Under the pieces are notes generated by a model. The model was not told where the DNA came from and did not search any database. It saw nothing but the letters and a program-made list of their open reading frames with translations. From an uncultured Caulobacterales bacterium (lineage in GTDB: Bacteria > Pseudomonadota > Alphaproteobacteria > Caulobacterales > Caulobacteraceae), in NCBI GenBank assembly GCA_903900155.1, contig CAIUMD010000102.1:1-37649 (forward strand): a stretch of 37,649 bases of DNA, read 5' to 3'. The translations under genes were made by a program, and so were the position numbers. Below are positions 17,061-25,845 of this stretch, piece after piece (positions within the stretch are counted from its first letter, which is position 1; each line of letters begins with the position of its first letter).

Positions 17061-17939
17061 ATGTCCGACACCGCCATTCGTCCGCGCCGCAGCGCGCTTT
17101 ACATGCCCGCCTCCAACGCCAAGGCGGTCGAGAAGGCCCGCACCCTCCCCGCCGACATCATCATCCTGGACCTGGAGGACGCCGTCGCTCCCGAGAGCAA
17201 GCCCGCGGCGCGTGAGGCGGCCGTGGCGGCGGTCAAGGCCGGCGGTTTCGGGCCGCGCGAGGTGGTGATCCGGGTCAATGGCCTCGACACGCCCTGGGGT
17301 CGCGAGGACCTGATCGCCGCCGCCGAGGCGGGGCCGGACGCGGTGCTGGTCCCCAAGGTCGACGACGCGGCCGATGTGCGCCTGTACGACCAGCATCTGA
17401 ACGGTGCGCCGCCGCGCACCCGCCTGTGGGCCATGATCGAGACCGCCAAGGCCGCTTTCCATCTGTGGGAGATCGCCGGGGCGACGCACGGCACGCGGCT
17501 GTCGGCCTGGGTGATGGGCGTCAACGACTTCGCCAAGGAGATGCGGGCCCGCCAGACCCCCGACCGCGCGCCGTTCCTGCCGCTCCTGACCCTGTCGGTC
17601 GCGGCGGCGCGGGCCCACGGCCTGACCATCCTGGACGGCGTGCACAACGACATCGAGGACCTGGCGGCGCTGGAGGCCGTCTGCGTGCAGGGCGTCGACT
17701 TCGGTTTCGACGGCAAGACCCTGATCCATCCCAAGCAGCTGGAGATCTGCAACCGGGTCTTTTCGCCCTCGCCGGACGACCTGGCCTGGAGTCGCGCGGT
17801 GATCGCCGCCTTCAACGCGCCCGAAAATTCTGGCAAAGGCGCCTTGCGGGTGGACGGCAAGTTGGCCGAACGTCTGCATCTGGCGCAGGCCGAGCGCCTG
17901 GTCGCGGTGGCGGAGGCTATCGCGGCCCGCAAGGCCTAG
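17061..17939 (+). CDS. HpcH/HpaI-CitE family CoA-ester lyase or thioesterase
   Basis: A 292-residue TIM-barrel enzyme of the citrate lyase beta/malyl-CoA lyase superfamily. Visible active-site elements are LDLEDAV (37-42), R71 in RVNGLDTPWG, E127 in MIETAKA and D156 in GVNDFAKEM, the last two ligating Mg2+. The start RRSALYMPASN (about 9-20) and the length fit the CitE-like/Mcl2 branch, whose members cleave (S)-citramalyl-CoA or hydrolyse (3S)-malyl-CoA, rather than the longer Mcl1 malyl-CoA lyases. Presence of a mesaconyl-CoA hydratase-like gene 2 kb away and mdh nearby supports a role in the ethylmalonyl-CoA pathway (inference). GGGAG precedes the ATG at 17061. Confidence 0.85.
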   Translation: MSDTAIRPRRSALYMPASNAKAVEKARTLPADIIILDLEDAVAPESKPAAREAAVAAVKAGGFGPREVVIRVNGLDTPWGREDLIAAAEAGPDAVLVPKVDDAADVRLYDQHLNGAPPRTRLWAMIETAKAAFHLWEIAGATHGTRLSAWVMGVNDFAKEMRARQTPDRAPFLPLLTLSVAAARAHGLTILDGVHNDIEDLAALEAVCVQGVDFGFDGKTLIHPKQLEICNRVFSPSPDDLAWSRAVIAAFNAPENSGKGALRVDGKLAERLHLAQAERLVAVAEAIAARKA

Positions 17940-17959
17940 GGGGCGGTTGAAGGTTTCTG

Positions 17960-18925
17960 ATGCGGGCTATCGTTCTCTCCGTCGTCATGGTCGCCAGCCC
18001 GGCGCTGGCGCAGCTTCCGGCGACGCCCACGCCCGTTCCGCAAGTCGCGACACCGCCTGCGGACGCGCCGGTCAGCACGGCCGTTCCCGCGCCGCAAGCC
18101 GCTCCCGAGGTTCCGCAGGCCATCGACCCGCTGGCCGACCTGATCTCGCAGAGCGCCCAGACCACCGACGAGGAAGAGGCCGAGACGGCCAACAAGCCCG
18201 CCCCCAAGCATCGCGGCGCGATCCTGCCGATCCCGCCGCCCGAAGCGACCACCGCGCCGGACGGCGAGCCGACCCGGGCCCAGGTTTACGAGATGCGGGT
18301 CAAGGGCTCGGTGGCGGCGGCCCAGAGCCTGCAAGGGCCGCTGGACGGCGGCTGGAAGATCGTCGGCGCCGACGGCGGCCAGATCTACGCCCTGCAGATC
18401 GTCGACAAGGCCGGCGGCTACGGCGAGCTGGAAGGCGCCTGGCGTGACCTGCGCCGCCCCGGCAGCGTCGGCTCGACCGGCCTCGTGGAGGACCTGCGCC
18501 GCGAGGGCGACGCCGTCGTCGTCCGCTTCAGCCCCAGGGTTGGCCAGTCCTCGGTCCTAAGCTTGCGGCCCTCGGGCTATGAGCACTGGTCCGGCGAACT
18601 GGCCGAGAACGGCGCGAGCGTGGCGGTGGTCGCCGAACACATTCTGCCGCAGGCCCCGCCCGGCTACGAGACCGATCGCCGTGGGCCCTATGTCTGGCCG
18701 GTCGCCCAGCGCGCCGCCGTCAGCCGTCCGGCCCCCGCCGCGCCGGCCTGCTCGACCAAGGGCAAGAAGGGCAAGGCGCTGAAGGCCGCCAAGGCCAAAT
18801 GCGCCGCGGCGGCCAAGAAGTCCAAGGGCTCGACCGCCAGGAAGGGCAAGGGCGGCAAGGCGTCGAAGGCCACCGCCGCCAAGCGCAGCAAGGCGACGGC
18901 CTCGAAGAAAAAGAAGAAGCGCTAG
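17960..18925 (+). CDS. Exported hypothetical protein with lysine-rich C-terminal tail
   Basis: A 321-residue protein of unknown family. Residues 1-17 are a signal peptide ending ALA-Q. Residues about 20-95 are Pro/Ala/acidic and likely disordered. A folded region of about 140 residues follows (about 100-245, with WKIVGADGGQIYALQIVDK and the YEHWSGELAENG strand pair), probably a small beta-domain. The last about 70 residues are almost only Lys, Ala, Ser, Thr and Gly, like a histone H1 tail, with two cysteines (PACSTKG, KAKCAAA). A positively charged tail on an exported protein suggests binding to an anionic partner in the envelope (inference). It starts 20 nt after the CitE-like gene and is likely in its operon. 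Confidence 0.75.
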   Translation: MRAIVLSVVMVASPALAQLPATPTPVPQVATPPADAPVSTAVPAPQAAPEVPQAIDPLADLISQSAQTTDEEEAETANKPAPKHRGAILPIPPPEATTAPDGEPTRAQVYEMRVKGSVAAAQSLQGPLDGGWKIVGADGGQIYALQIVDKAGGYGELEGAWRDLRRPGSVGSTGLVEDLRREGDAVVVRFSPRVGQSSVLSLRPSGYEHWSGELAENGASVAVVAEHILPQAPPGYETDRRGPYVWPVAQRAAVSRPAPAAPACSTKGKKGKALKAAKAKCAAAAKKSKGSTARKGKGGKASKATAAKRSKATASKKKKKR

Positions 18926-19034
18926 GCTCAGCGGGCCCGTCCTCGCCCTTCGACAGGCTCAGGGTGGACTGCTTTTGACGGCGCTTCACTAGAAACCTCA
19001 CCCTGAGCTTGTCGAAGGGCGAGGTTTCGGCCCC
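18926..19034. repeat. Palindromic repeat element, family A copy 2
   Basis: This copy fills the gap between the stop codon of the lysine-tail protein (18923-18925) and the HIT gene stop (19035-19037). Its left arm (about 18945-18966) differs from copy 1 by one base in the core (CCTTCGACAGGCTCAGG). The right arm at about 18997-19018 carries CCTGAGCTTGTCGAAGG. A GGGCCCG also starts the element, as in copy 1. Confidence 0.88.
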
Positions 19035-19460
19035 TCAGGCGTTCAGCGCTTTCCGCGCCGCCGCGATCGGCGCCGCCAGGGCCTGGGCCGAATAGACGCT
19101 GGCCGGGCTGTGGCCCCAGACGGGACCGGGCCAGGCCGGGTCGTCCTTGCGGCGGCCCACGACATGGACGTGCAACTGGGCGGTGACATTGCCCAGGGCC
19201 CCGACGTTCAGCTTGTCGACCGCCAGGCCTAGCGCCGCCGCGACCGCGCGGACGGCGGTCCCGGCCAGGACGATCTCTTCCATCAGCTGGAGGCGATGGG
19301 CGGTGTCCAGCTCCTCGATCTCGCGTAGACCCGGCTGGCGGGGGATCAGCACCAGCCACGGATAACGGCTGTCGTCCTGCAGGCGCACCTCGCACAGCGG
19401 CAGGTCGGCGACCTTGTGCGACGTCGCCACGAAGGCCGGATCGAGAGCAAAATCAGCCAC
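19035..19460 (-). CDS. HIT family hydrolase
   Basis: A 141-residue histidine-triad protein, expected to hydrolyse or transfer nucleotides from adenylated or guanylylated substrates. The active loop reads Q95-L-H97-V-H99-V-V-G-R, so the first histidine of the classic HxHxHxx motif is Gln, a known variant in one HIT branch; the nucleophilic H97 is kept. The KLNVGALGN segment (83-91) is the conserved nucleotide-binding strand. The substrate is unknown. It starts at GTG 19460 and overlaps the upstream MaoC gene by 8 nt, so it is coupled to that gene. Confidence 0.88.
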   Translation of the reverse strand: MADFALDPAFVATSHKVADLPLCEVRLQDDSRYPWLVLIPRQPGLREIEELDTAHRLQLMEEIVLAGTAVRAVAAALGLAVDKLNVGALGNVTAQLHVHVVGRRKDDPAWPGPVWGHSPASVYSAQALAAPIAAARKALNA

Positions 19461-20499
19461 GCTTGGGAACCGCCGCCCAATAGTCGAAGTCGAGAATGAC
19501 CGCCGGATCGTAGACCCCTTCGCCGTCCCTGTCCGGGAAGTCCGCGCACGGTCGGTCCTTGGTGGCGACCAGCCGCAGGCGCAGGGCGCCGACGGGGCCC
19601 AGATCGGCCTTATCCAGCACCTCGCTCCAGGCGAACACCGTGCCGCCGGCGAAGAGCGGGGCCACGTGCCGCCCGCCGTTGATCGCCAGGATCAGGCCGG
19701 CGTTCTGCAAGCCGTTGAACGACAGCGCCTTGGCGGTCGAGATCACCACGCCGCCATAGACCAGCCGCTTGCCGGACGGGTCCTTGCTCCGGTCGAAGGC
19801 GTTGAAATGGACCTTGGCCGTGTTCTGCCAGAGGCGGGTGGCCATCTGGTGCTCGGCTTCTTCCACCGCCATGCCGTCGACATGGTCGATCTTCTCGCCG
19901 ACCGCGTAGTCCTCGAAGGCGTGCGAGGCGCCGGCCAGATCCCAGTCATAGGCCGAGACATCCAGGCCCGGCGGCAGGACGAGATCGGCCGGGGCCACCG
20001 CCGCGGACAGGGTCGGGACCGCCTGCTCGGTGATCTCGGCGGAAGGATCCTTCTTTCGCACCATCACCCAGCGCACATAACTCAGCACCGCCTCGCCGCG
20101 CTGGTTGCTCCCGGTGGTCCGCACATAGACCACGCCGGTCTTGCGGTTGGAGTTCTCCTTCAGCCCGATTACGTCCGAGACGGCGCTCAAGGTGTCGCCC
20201 GGGAACACCGGCGCCAGGAAACGACCCTCGGCATAGCCCAGGTTGGCGACGGCGTTCAGGCTGATGTCCGGCACGGTCTTGCCGAACACCAGATGGAAGG
20301 CGATCAGCGGATCGACGGGGGCGGCCGGAAGGCCACAGCTCCTGGCGAATTCATCAGATGAGAACAGCGAAAAGCGCGGCCCATAAAGCGCCGTGTACAG
20401 CGCGACATCGCCCGCCGTGACCGTCCGGGGCGTGGCGTGGACAAGCCTCTGACCCAGGCGAAAGTCCTCAAAGAAATGGCCCGGATCGGTCTTGCTCAT
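19453..20499 (-). CDS. MaoC-domain dehydratase, mesaconyl-C4-CoA hydratase-like
   Basis: A 348-residue protein with two hot-dog (MaoC) domains. The opening PGHFFEDFRLGQRLVHATPRTVT, the segment FGKTVPDISLNAVANLGYAEGRF (about 73-95), KIDHVDGMAVEEAEHQMATRLWQNTAKVHFN (about 198-228) and the ending DPAVILDFDYWAAVPKRG closely follow the mesaconyl-C4-CoA hydratase of the ethylmalonyl-CoA pathway, which hydrates mesaconyl-CoA to beta-methylmalyl-CoA. The identification rests on my recall of that family; a general (R)-enoyl-CoA hydratase is the alternative. It is divergent from mdh (134-nt gap) and followed by the HIT gene with an 8-nt overlap. Confidence 0.85.
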   Translation of the reverse strand: MSKTDPGHFFEDFRLGQRLVHATPRTVTAGDVALYTALYGPRFSLFSSDEFARSCGLPAAPVDPLIAFHLVFGKTVPDISLNAVANLGYAEGRFLAPVFPGDTLSAVSDVIGLKENSNRKTGVVYVRTTGSNQRGEAVLSYVRWVMVRKKDPSAEITEQAVPTLSAAVAPADLVLPPGLDVSAYDWDLAGASHAFEDYAVGEKIDHVDGMAVEEAEHQMATRLWQNTAKVHFNAFDRSKDPSGKRLVYGGVVISTAKALSFNGLQNAGLILAINGGRHVAPLFAGGTVFAWSEVLDKADLGPVGALRLRLVATKDRPCADFPDRDGEGVYDPAVILDFDYWAAVPKRG

Positions 20500-20567
20500 C
20501 CCCGCTTCCTCTTATCGTCGTTCATCCATCTTTGCCGCAGTGCAGCGAAACCGGAAAGAGGGCTTGA

Positions 20568-21596
<1,029 letters not shown>

Positions 21597-21621
21597 GCGA
21601 CTTTCGATCCTAAGAACGACG

Positions 21622-21657
21622 AAGGGCGGCTCCGAAAGGGGCCGCCCTTTTTCTTGG
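21622..21657 (+). terminator. Intrinsic terminator of mdh
   Basis: AAGGGCGGCTCC pairs with GGGGCCGCCCTT across a GAAA loop (21622-21649, one wobble), followed by TTTTTCTT. It lies 26 nt after the mdh stop. Confidence 0.92.
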
Positions 21658-21660
21658 TCC

Positions 21661-21757
21661 GAAACCCCGCCCTTCGACCGGCTCAGGGTGAGGTTTCTAC
21701 TGAACCACGCCAGCAATCGTCCTCATCCTGAGCTTGTCGAAGGACGAGGGCGACCAC
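21661..21757. repeat. Palindromic repeat element, family A copy 3
   Basis: Arms at 21670-21692 (CCTTCGACCGGCTCAGG core, two changes from copy 1) and 21721-21743 (CCTGAGCTTGTCGAAGG). It lies between the mdh terminator and the stop codon of the CBS gene (21758-21760). The loop is about 28 nt. Unlike copies 1 and 2, the GGGCCCG outer arm is missing. Confidence 0.85.
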
Positions 21758-22189
21758 TCAGTGCGCGGCCTCGCCCGGCTCCTGGGAGATCTCTTCCAGG
21801 GTCTTGCCGACCTGTTTGGCGCCGTAGTCCTTGGCCACGTCGCCCAGCGACAGGATACCGGTCAGGTTGCCGGACTCGTTGAGGACGACCAGGCGGCGGA
21901 CCTGGTTGTTGGCCATCTTGGCGGTGGCGTCGGCCAGGACGTCGTCTTCCTTCACGCTCAGCACCTCGCCGTCGGACATCACCTCGGACACGGCGCTGTC
22001 GAAGCTGCGGCCCTCGGCGACCACGCGCAGGACGATGTCGCGGTCGGTGACCAGGCCCAGCACCTTGCCGTTCTCGACGATCGGCACCACGCCGCTGTCG
22101 ACCTTGGCCATGGTCTCGGCGACCTTGCGGATGCTGTCGGTGGGACGGGCGACCGAGACCTGGCTGGTCATGGCGTCGCTGACTTTCAT
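21758..22189 (-). CDS. Tandem CBS-domain protein
   Basis: A 143-residue protein made of two CBS domains (about residues 1-60 and 70-128), with no other domain. Each carries the expected GVVPIVENGKVLGLVTDRDIV and RRLVVLNESGNLTGILSLGDV type strands. Stand-alone CBS pairs bind adenosine nucleotides and act as energy or stress sensors, often together with a partner protein; which partner is not apparent here. ATG 22189 is close to GGTTCCGCC without an obvious Shine-Dalgarno. It is divergent from the DUF1993 gene (135-nt gap) and convergent with mdh through repeat A3. Confidence 0.9.
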   Translation of the reverse strand: MKVSDAMTSQVSVARPTDSIRKVAETMAKVDSGVVPIVENGKVLGLVTDRDIVLRVVAEGRSFDSAVSEVMSDGEVLSVKEDDVLADATAKMANNQVRRLVVLNESGNLTGILSLGDVAKDYGAKQVGKTLEEISQEPGEAAH

Positions 22190-22324
22190 GGCGGAACCTC
22201 ATCGGTAGGAATTTGGGGGTTGGAATTCTGAGGCTGTAAAACCCACAGCTTGTGCGAACCGTTCCGCTTCCGGTCGTCACACGCTCGGCCTATCTAGGCG
22301 CATCTCGTCTTCCCGGAGCTTCCC

Positions 22325-22831
22325 ATGTCGATCTCGATCCGCCAGGCCAGCGTGCCCGTCTTTGTCCAGGGCCTGAAGGGCCTGAAGGGCGTGCTGACCA
22401 AGGCCGCCGCCCTGGTCGAGGCCAAGGCGTGGGATCCCGACGCCCTGCTGAAGGCGCGCCTGTATCCCGACATGTTCCCGCTGATCCGCCAGGTGCAGAT
22501 CGCCACCGACTTCGCCAAGGGCGGCGCCGCGCGCCTGGCCCAAGCCGAGGTGCCGGCCTGGGACGACGTCGAGACCTCGTTCGAGGACCTGATCGCCCGC
22601 ATCGACCGCGCCATCGCCTTCGTCGAGGGCCTGGACGTCGCCGCCTTCGACGGCGGCGAGGCCCGTGACGTCCAGCTGGTCCGCCGCGGCGAGACCTACA
22701 GTTTCAACGGCCTGGACTATCTGCAGGGCCAGGCGATGCCGAACTTCTTCTTCCACATCACCACCGCCTACGCGATCCTGCGCCACAACGGCGTCGAGGT
22801 CGGCAAGCGCGACTTCCTGGGCACGGCCTGA
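22325..22831 (+). CDS. DUF1993 family protein
   Basis: A 168-residue all-alpha protein that matches DUF1993. Recognisable blocks are the opening SVPVFVQGLKGLKGVLTKAA (about 9-28), ARLYPDMFPLIRQVQIATDFAKGGAARLAQ (about 44-73) and the ending MPNFFFHITTAYAILRHNGVEVGKRDFLG. This is a DinB-like four-helix bundle family of unknown function, so I make no functional call. GGAG lies nine bases before the ATG at 22325. A hairpin GGGGCGGCC/GGCCGCCCC at 22844-22866, just after its stop, may stabilise or end the mRNA, though it has no U-tract. Confidence 0.88.
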   Translation: MSISIRQASVPVFVQGLKGLKGVLTKAAALVEAKAWDPDALLKARLYPDMFPLIRQVQIATDFAKGGAARLAQAEVPAWDDVETSFEDLIARIDRAIAFVEGLDVAAFDGGEARDVQLVRRGETYSFNGLDYLQGQAMPNFFFHITTAYAILRHNGVEVGKRDFLGTA

Positions 22832-22987
22832 TCCATGTCCCCGGGGGCGGCCCAAATGGCCGCCCCTATAGACTCTTCCGCCTTTTCTGTGCATAAGCCC
22901 CGGCTTCCGGCGCTTTATCAGCAGCGCCTCCACCGTCACGACCCCGGCCTGTTAGCGCAGGATCCATCCGGACGAGGACGGCGAGGA

Positions 22988-23090
22988 CCCCCGTCGACGT
23001 GATCGTCCACGGGGGCTGATGGCGCTTGGCCACCACCTGCTCGCGAGCAGGCGGCGTCTTAGGAATCGAGCATGACGTCCGTCATGCTCG
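22988..23090. promoter_or_regulatory. Three palindromes in the ffh upstream region
   Basis: Three separate inverted repeats lie within 103 nt. The first is CCCCCGT/ACGGGGG (22988-22994 and 23009-23015) with an inner GAC/GTC stem. The second is a perfect 16-bp palindrome CCTGCTCGCGAGCAGG (23036-23051). The third has 11-bp perfect arms with a 2-nt centre (23067-23077 and 23080-23090), ending 22 nt before the ffh ATG. A GAATC site for the CcrM methylase (23063-23067) touches the third, and another GANTC lies at 22871. They could be operators or mRNA leader hairpins. I could not identify a 4.5S RNA here. Confidence 0.6.
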
Positions 23091-23112
23091 GGGTATTTCA
23101 ACAGGGTTCGAC

Positions 23113-24642
23113 ATGTTCGACGGCCTTACAGAGCGACTTTCAGGCGTCTTCGATCGCCTCGGCGGTCGCGGCGTGCTGTCCGAAAAGGACATCGACGAGG
23201 CGCTGCGCGAGGTCCGCGTCGCCCTGCTCGAGGCCGACGTCGCCCTGCCGGTCGTCAAGGACTTCATCAGCAAGGCCAAGGACCTGGCCGCGGGCGAGTC
23301 CGTCATCCGCTCGGTCAAGCCGGCCGACCAGGTGGTCAAGATCGTCTATGACGGCCTGGTCGACATGCTGGGCGGCGAAGTCCCGACCGGCCTGAACCTG
23401 GCGCTCAACCCGCCGTCGGTCATCCTGATGGCCGGTCTTCAAGGTTCGGGTAAGACGACGACCACCGGCAAGCTGGCCCTGCGTCTGTCCAAGACCGAAC
23501 GCAAAAAGGTGCTGGTCGCCTCGCTGGACACCCGTCGTCCGGCCGCCATGGAGCAGCTGGCGACCCTGGCCAAGCAGGTCGAGGTCGAGAGCCTTCCGAT
23601 CGTCGCCGGCCAGAGCGCGCCGGACATCGCCAAGCGCGCCATGACCGTGGCCAAGCTGGGCGGCTATGACGTCCTGATCCTGGACACCGCCGGCCGCACC
23701 ACGCTGGACGAGGCGATGATGAGCGAGGCGGCGGAAATCGCCCGCATCGCCAGCCCGTCCGAGACCATCCTGGTCGCCGACAGCCTGACCGGTCAGGACG
23801 CCGTGCGCACCGCCAAGGCGTTCCACGAGCGCCTGCCGCTGACGGGCCTGATCCTGACCCGCGCCGACGGCGACGGCCGGGGCGGCGCGGCGCTGTCGAT
23901 GCGCCACGTCACCGGCCTGCCGATCAAGTTCCTGGGCGCCGGCGAAAAGATCGACCAGCTGGACGTGTTCGACGCCCGCCGCGTCGCCGGCCGCATCCTG
24001 GGCCAGGGCGACGTCGTGGCGCTGGTCGAGAAGGCCGCGGCCGACCTCGACCATGCCGAAGCCGAGCGCATGGCCAAGAAGCTGGCCAAGGGCAAGTTCG
24101 ACCTGGACGACCTGGCCGCCCAGCTGCGTCAGATGCAGAAGATGGGCGGCATGGAAGGCATCATGGGCCTGCTGCCCGGCGTGCAGAAGGTCAAGAAGCA
24201 GATCTCCGAGAGCGGGATCGACGACAGCATCTTCCGCCGCCAGCAGGCGATCATCAGCTCGATGACCAAGGAAGAGCGCAAGAAGCCCGACATCCTGGCC
24301 GCCTCGCGCAAGCGCCGCATCGCCGCCGGTTCGGGCGTCGATGTCGCCGAGGTCAACCGCCTGCTCAAGCAGCACCGCCAGATGGCCGACATGTTCAAGG
24401 CCATGTCCAAGGACGGCGGCAAGGGCCTGGCCCGCATGGCGTCCATGATGGGCGGCGGCGACATGGCGCGCCTCAAGACCATGGGCGGCGGCAAACTTGC
24501 GCCTCCCGACAGCAATGCAGCGGGAGGCCCTGGCGGCGTCCCGGGGCTGCCCGGTCTGCCGGGCCTCGGGGGCGGCGGCGACGCCAAACCCAACCCTCTC
24601 TCCGGCCTGGGCCTGCCCGGCTTCAACCCGTTCAAGAAATAG
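23113..24642 (+). CDS. ffh: Signal recognition particle protein Ffh
   Basis: SRP54 homologue that binds 4.5S RNA and signal sequences and hands nascent membrane proteins to FtsY. The 509-residue protein has an N domain, a GTPase G domain (GLQGSGKTTT 108-117, DTRRPAA, DTAGRT, TRADGDGRGG) and a methionine-rich M domain from about residue 330, with the conserved SGSGxxxxEVNRLLKQ-type helix (here GSGVDVAEVNRLLKQHRQM, about 409-427). The last 35 residues are Gly/Pro-rich, common in Alphaproteobacteria. ATG 23113 gives the family start MFDGLTERLSGVFDRL; the frame is open back to 23026. It is followed after 26 nt by rpsP. Confidence 0.97.
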   Translation: MFDGLTERLSGVFDRLGGRGVLSEKDIDEALREVRVALLEADVALPVVKDFISKAKDLAAGESVIRSVKPADQVVKIVYDGLVDMLGGEVPTGLNLALNPPSVILMAGLQGSGKTTTTGKLALRLSKTERKKVLVASLDTRRPAAMEQLATLAKQVEVESLPIVAGQSAPDIAKRAMTVAKLGGYDVLILDTAGRTTLDEAMMSEAAEIARIASPSETILVADSLTGQDAVRTAKAFHERLPLTGLILTRADGDGRGGAALSMRHVTGLPIKFLGAGEKIDQLDVFDARRVAGRILGQGDVVALVEKAAADLDHAEAERMAKKLAKGKFDLDDLAAQLRQMQKMGGMEGIMGLLPGVQKVKKQISESGIDDSIFRRQQAIISSMTKEERKKPDILAASRKRRIAAGSGVDVAEVNRLLKQHRQMADMFKAMSKDGGKGLARMASMMGGGDMARLKTMGGGKLAPPDSNAAGGPGGVPGLPGLPGLGGGGDAKPNPLSGLGLPGFNPFKK

Positions 24643-24668
24643 AACTTTAGACCTTAAGGACTACCGAT

Positions 24669-25199
24669 ATGCTGAAGATCCGTCTCGCCCGTGGCGGCGC
24701 CAAGAAGCGTCCGTACTACTCGATCGTCATCGCCGACAGCCACTCGCCGCGCGATGGCCGCTTCATCGAGAAGGTCGGCACCTACAACCCGCTCCTCAAG
24801 AAGGACGACGCCAACCGCGTCACCCTGAAGGTCGAGTCGATCCAGGAATGGCTCAAGAAGGGCGCCCAGCCGACCGACCGCGTCGCGCGCTTCCTGGCCG
24901 CCCAAGGCCTGGTCGCCTGGACCCACGGCAACAACCCGCAAAAGGGCGCTCCGGGCAAGAAGGCGCAAGAGCGCCTGGCCGAGCGCGCTCAGCGTGAAGA
25001 AGAGCGCAAGCAAGCCGAAGAAGACGCCAAGGCCGCCGCCGAAGCCGAAAAGGCCGCTGCTGCTGAAGCCGCCGCAGCCGCCGCGGCTGAAGCTGCTGCC
25101 GCTGCTGCTGCTCCGGCCGCCGAAGAAGCCCCGGCTGAAGCCGCTGCTGAAGAGGCCCCGGCCGCTGAAGCTCCGGCCGAAGAAGCCTCGGAAGGCTAG
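24669..25199 (+). CDS. rpsP: 30S ribosomal protein S16 with long acidic-alanine tail
   Basis: The first about 85 residues are a complete S16 ([40 protein letters not shown], ending [13 protein letters not shown]). The usual length is 80-95; here the protein is 176 residues because of a tail rich in Ala, Glu and Lys. The tail starts as a charged coiled-coil-like stretch ([20 protein letters not shown]) and becomes an Ala/Glu/Pro repeat. Extended S16 tails are known in Caulobacterales and relatives; their role is not known. AAGGA precedes the ATG. It is in the ffh-rpsP-rimM gene series. Confidence 0.96.
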   Translation: MLKIRLARGGAKKRPYYSIVIADSHSPRDGRFIEKVGTYNPLLKKDDANRVTLKVESIQEWLKKGAQPTDRVARFLAAQGLVAWTHGNNPQKGAPGKKAQERLAERAQREEERKQAEEDAKAAAEAEKAAAAEAAAAAAAEAAAAAAAPAAEEAPAEAAAEEAPAAEAPAEEASEG

Positions 25200-25210
25200 T
25201 CAGGGTATCT

Positions 25211-25241
25211 GCGCCGCCGATCCTTTACGGGTCGGCGGCGC
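25211..25241 (+). promoter_or_regulatory. Hairpin between rpsP and rimM
   Basis: GCGCCGCCGA (25211-25220) pairs with TCGGCGGCGC (25232-25241), extended inward by TCC/GGG. It lies 12 nt after the rpsP stop and 16 nt before the rimM ATG. There is no U-tract, so it is more likely to protect mRNA or modulate rimM translation than to terminate. Confidence 0.55.
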
Positions 25242-25256
25242 GACTCTGTCTGCGCT

Positions 25257-25823
25257 ATGGCCGCATCCTCTGACGATCCGCTGATCTTGGTCGGCCGCGT
25301 GGCCGGCGGCTTTGGCGTGCGCGGCGAGGTGCGGATCACGACCTATACCGAAGACCCGATGAGCATCGCGGCCTTCAAGACGCTGAAGCGCCAGGACGGC
25401 TCGGCCGCCCTGACCATCGCCTCGGCCCGCAAGACCAAGGACGGCGTCGTCTGCCGTTGCCCCGGCGTCGAGACCAAGGAAGCCGCCGACGCGCTTCGGG
25501 GTCTGCGCCTGTACGTCCCCCGCTCGGCCCTGCCCGAGCCGGACGAGGACGAGTTCTACCTGACCGACCTGGTGGGCCTGTCGGTCCGCCATATCGCCAC
25601 CGACGTCCTGCTGGGTCGCGTGAAGAGCGTCCAGAATTTCGGCGCCGGCGACATTCTCGAGATCACCCCCGACCTGGGCGGCCCCACTTGGTACTTGCCC
25701 TTCACACGGGTGGCGGTTCCCGAGGTTAAGATCGGCGAGGGCCTGATTCTGGCCGACCCGCCGGCTCTCGTCGGCGACCACGAAGGCCCTTCCGAAGAGG
25801 AAGAGCTGGGCGACCGCGACTGA
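25257..25823 (+). CDS. rimM: Ribosome maturation factor RimM
   Basis: Assembly factor for the 30S head that binds S19. The 188-residue protein has the N-terminal RimM beta-barrel (VGRVAGGFGVRGEVRITTYTEDP, about 10-32) and the C-terminal PRC barrel (DEFYLTDLVGLSVRHIATDVLLGRVKSVQNFGAGDILEI, about 97-135), with the conserved YLPFTRVAVPEVKI. The last about 25 residues are an acidic tail. It sits 57 nt after rpsP. In most bacteria trmD and rplS follow; here a NUDIX gene comes next. Confidence 0.95.
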   Translation: MAASSDDPLILVGRVAGGFGVRGEVRITTYTEDPMSIAAFKTLKRQDGSAALTIASARKTKDGVVCRCPGVETKEAADALRGLRLYVPRSALPEPDEDEFYLTDLVGLSVRHIATDVLLGRVKSVQNFGAGDILEITPDLGGPTWYLPFTRVAVPEVKIGEGLILADPPALVGDHEGPSEEEELGDRD

Positions 25824-25845
25824 CTTCAGCTTAGAGGCCTGCACG

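Noticed and set aside
22844..22866. GGGGCGGCC/GGCCGCCCC hairpin after the DUF1993 gene as a terminator
   Set aside because: The stem is strong but the following bases (TATAGACTC) lack a U-tract, so intrinsic termination is not supported; noted in the gene entry.
22900..23060. 4.5S (SRP) RNA gene upstream of ffh
   Set aside because: The location is attractive, but I could not find the conserved GGAA-tetraloop domain (GGUCAGG....GGAAGG..GCAGCC) in either strand.
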